A stretch of DNA of 15,042 bases from Bradyrhizobium sp. (lineage in GTDB: Bacteria > Pseudomonadota > Alphaproteobacteria > Rhizobiales > Xanthobacteraceae). The position numbers were made by a program, and so were the translations under genes. This document shows positions 12,757 through 15,042 of this stretch, one piece after another (the stretch's first letter is position 1; every line of letters begins with the position of its first letter). The notes beneath the pieces are model-generated. The model ran no database searches, was not told the origin of the DNA, and was given only the letters and a program-made list of their open reading frames with translations. The stretch lies in assembly GCA_013695565.1 (NCBI GenBank), contig JACDAG010000958.1:1-15042 (forward strand), written 5' to 3'.

Positions 12757-15015
12757 ATGAGCGATCAGGCTAAACCGACTTTCGCAACCGCATCGACCAG
12801 TCGTTCAACCCTGGTCATTCTGGTCTACACCGCAGCTATTTTTCTCAGCGCCACGCTGCTGTTTGCGGTCCAGCCCATGTTTACGAAAATGGTTCTGCCG
12901 CGATTTGGCGGTTCGCCATCGGTATGGTCGGTGGCGATGGTGTTTTTTCAGGGCGTGCTGCTGGTGGGCTACGCCTATGCCGATCTTCTGACACGGGTGG
13001 TGCGGGGCCGATGGGCGCTTGCGATCCATCTTTGTGTGATGCTGGGAGGCGCCGTATTCGTTCCGCTCTCGGTCGCGAACGGTTGGGATCTGCCGCCCGC
13101 CGATCATGAAGAGCTTTTCCTGCTCGGCATGTTCGCGGTCTCGCTCGGCTTTCCGTTCTTTGCGCTGTCGGCGAACGGTCCGCTGCTGCAGGCATGGTTT
13201 GCCCGCTCCGGTCTTGCCCAGGCGAGCAATCCTTATTTTCTATACTCCGCGAGCAATATCGGCAGCCTGCTTGCCTTGTTCGCCTACCCATTGCTGGCCG
13301 AGCCGTTCTCCACCCTGAGCCTTCAGAACGGTGTGTGGCACTACGGCTACTACTTGCTGATCGTTCTGATCGCATTGTGCGGAAGCCTCGCATTTTTCAA
13401 TCGAGACTACGACAACCCGGTTTCGCAGGCGCAGGCAACCGAAACTGCGCCCGCTTTAGGACGAATGATCTACTGGGTTGCGCTTGCCTTCGTGCCGTCG
13501 GCACTGATGATCGCCGTCACGACCCACATCACCACCGATATTGCCTCGGCGCCGTTTTTGTGGGTGATGCCGCTGTCGCTCTATCTGATCAGTTTCATCC
13601 TGGTTTTCAGCCAACGTACCTATATCTCGCAGGCGACCTGGATGAAGGCGCAGCCGGCGTTACTGGCCTTGATCGTGCTGACGCTTGCGCTTGATATCCG
13701 CACCTGGCTCATGATCGATGTCGGGCTGCATCTGCTGACGTTCTTCGTCACGGCCATGATCTGCCACGGCCTGGTTGCGGCGACGCGCCCGCAAGCGTCC
13801 TATCTCACACGGTTCTATTTTTGCCTGTCGCTGGGGGGCGTGCTCGGCGGAATCTTCTCAGGCCTGATCGCGCCGAAGATTTTCTCCTGGATCGCGGAAT
13901 ACCCCATTTTGATCGTCGCCGCCGCGCTGGCGCGTCCGGTATCTTCGTGGCCGAAGATAAAGGAAGTTGGTCTGGTGACCGGCTTTGTCGTGCTTGCCCT
14001 GCTCGCATGCCTGCCGGGTTTCCGCGAAGGCTTCACGATCCTTCCGCTGGCCAACTGGATTGTATGGGGTGTCGTCCTGCTCCTGGTTGCAAGCGCCCTT
14101 GTCCTGAGTTCTTCGCCGCTCCGGCTCGCAGCGCTGTTTGCCGTCGCCTTCATCGTGACGCGGGCTTATCCGCCGAACGTCCGGCATCTCGAGACCGTGC
14201 GCAGCTTTTTCGGGGTCCACAAGATCGAAGTAACCGAAGATGGCCGTTTCCGCGTGCTGCGTCACGGAATGGAGTTGCACGGCGCCCAACGATTGACGAC
14301 GGACGACGGCAAACCCGTTACGGGCAGGCCGGTGCTTTCAACTTACTATCATGCGGACTCGCCTATCGCCGAAGCGATCGAGGCCGTCCAGGACAAGAAA
14401 AAGGGCCCGGCCCGGATCGCCGTTATCGGGCTGGGAGCCGGCTCGATCGCCTGCCTTGCCAAGCCACAGGATCGTCTCGACTATTATGAAATCGACGCGG
14501 ACGTCATTCGGATCGCCAGGGATCCGGCCCGGTTTACATTTTTGCGCGATTGCAAACCGGAGACCAATATCACCCTGGGCGATGCGCGGCTTACACTCGC
14601 CAATGCCACCGACGCCCGCTATGACCTGATCATCGTCGATGCCTTTTCATCCGATTCCATTCCGGTGCACTTGCTGACCCGGGAAGCGCTTCGGATCTAT
14701 CTGTCGCGCCTCACTCCGGATGGCATTATCGTGGCGCACATATCCAATAACCATCTCGATCTGTCCGGAGTCGTTACCGCGACTGCCGCGAGCGAGGGAC
14801 TGCTCGCTCGAATATATGATGAGAGCGAGGTTCCGAACCTTGACCCGATGATAAAGTTTTCGACGGTCATGGTGCTGGCGCGGAATGATGGGGATCTGGG
14901 ATCGCTGCAGGACTGGGACGTCGAGAAACCTGCGCCCGGTCAGGCTCCGTGGAGTGACGATTTTTCGAATTTACTCGGGCCTCTGCTTGCGAAAATGAAG
15001 GCCGACAGCGACTGA
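12757..15015 (+). CDS. fused membrane permease / spermidine-synthase-like protein
   Basis: From ATG 12757 the protein has 752 residues; the frame is open further upstream but without protein character, and no strong ribosome site is seen. Residues about 18-470 contain many membrane helices and open with the family pattern LLFAVQPMFTKMVLPRFGG (35-53), then SVWSVAMVFFQ. Residues about 478-735 form a Rossmann domain like polyamine aminopropyltransferases: IGLGAGS (557-563), YYEID with Glu578, GDAR with Asp609, and VDAFSSDS with Asp628 at the position of the catalytic Asp. WSDDFSNLL (732-740) is the typical end of this fused family. No substrate is proven for such fusions; polyamine synthesis coupled to transport, or methyl transfer, are possibilities. 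The call to family is sound, the reaction is not. Confidence 0.85.
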   Translation: MSDQAKPTFATASTSRSTLVILVYTAAIFLSATLLFAVQPMFTKMVLPRFGGSPSVWSVAMVFFQGVLLVGYAYADLLTRVVRGRWALAIHLCVMLGGAVFVPLSVANGWDLPPADHEELFLLGMFAVSLGFPFFALSANGPLLQAWFARSGLAQASNPYFLYSASNIGSLLALFAYPLLAEPFSTLSLQNGVWHYGYYLLIVLIALCGSLAFFNRDYDNPVSQAQATETAPALGRMIYWVALAFVPSALMIAVTTHITTDIASAPFLWVMPLSLYLISFILVFSQRTYISQATWMKAQPALLALIVLTLALDIRTWLMIDVGLHLLTFFVTAMICHGLVAATRPQASYLTRFYFCLSLGGVLGGIFSGLIAPKIFSWIAEYPILIVAAALARPVSSWPKIKEVGLVTGFVVLALLACLPGFREGFTILPLANWIVWGVVLLLVASALVLSSSPLRLAALFAVAFIVTRAYPPNVRHLETVRSFFGVHKIEVTEDGRFRVLRHGMELHGAQRLTTDDGKPVTGRPVLSTYYHADSPIAEAIEAVQDKKKGPARIAVIGLGAGSIACLAKPQDRLDYYEIDADVIRIARDPARFTFLRDCKPETNITLGDARLTLANATDARYDLIIVDAFSSDSIPVHLLTREALRIYLSRLTPDGIIVAHISNNHLDLSGVVTATAASEGLLARIYDESEVPNLDPMIKFSTVMVLARNDGDLGSLQDWDVEKPAPGQAPWSDDFSNLLGPLLAKMKADSD

Positions 15016-15025
15016 GGATGTAGAT

Positions 15026-15042
15026 GTAGCCCGGATGAGCGC
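15026..15042 (+). repeat. start of a likely dispersed palindromic repeat (cut by window edge)
   Basis: The last 17 bases, GTAGCCCGGATGAGCGC, match from memory the left arm of a short repeat common between genes in many proteobacteria, whose other arm ends in 'ATCCGGG'. The second arm would lie beyond the window. It starts 11 bp after the stop of the preceding gene, a usual place for such elements. Confidence 0.45.

Noticed and set aside
1..15042. CRISPR array, tRNA, insertion sequence or prophage signals
   Set aside because: No regularly spaced repeats, cloverleaf-like runs, transposase motifs or phage genes were seen on either strand.

Overview
The window looks like chromosome from a high-GC alphaproteobacterium of the Bradyrhizobium / Rhodopseudomonas / Afipia group (Nitrobacteraceae). 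This is inferred from codon and GC character, an MlaE permease with a fused STAS domain, a PlcP-Agt pair of the rhizobial type, and a small 'MPIFRYF' protein that I remember as common in Bradyrhizobium. No database search was possible. There are no rRNA or tRNA genes, no CRISPR array and no insertion sequence. One gene is clearly decayed.

Left part (1-4424). An mlaE-mlaF-mlaD phospholipid-transport operon runs leftward, with an ATGA overlap between E and F; mlaD is cut by the window edge. Divergent from it is a dipeptide epimerase of the enolase superfamily (rightward). Its last 31 bp overlap tail-to-tail with a leftward MFS transporter of the HcaT-like type.

Middle part (4500-7831). Three rightward units follow: an unrecognised 428-residue protein with a helical N-terminal half and a long Ala/Pro/Glu-rich segment; a decayed small gene that can be read only across one deletion and one frameshift; and a secreted caspase-like (C14) protein with an unusual His/Ser/Gly/Arg-rich tail ending in YGGRSFG/GGRSFG repeats.

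Right part (7834-15042). A leftward block holds, in transcription order, a Bug-type periplasmic solute-binding protein, a 92-residue membrane or secreted protein, a PlcP-like phosphoesterase, an overlapping GT4 glycosyltransferase, and a threonine/serine dehydratase. The phosphoesterase-glycosyltransferase pair matches the known plcP-agt lipid-renovation pair, which replaces membrane phospholipid by glycolipid when phosphate is scarce; a degenerate PHO-box-like direct repeat lies just upstream. A rightward fused permease/spermidine-synthase-like protein closes the window, followed by the start of what looks like a dispersed palindromic repeat.

Two units deal with membrane lipids (Mla transport and PlcP-Agt remodelling). 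The remaining genes look like independent housekeeping or accessory functions. I see no convincing wholly new system. The items most worth a second look are the caspase tail, the decayed gene, the unrecognised A/P/E-rich protein, the PHO-box candidate and the leader hairpin of the small protein.
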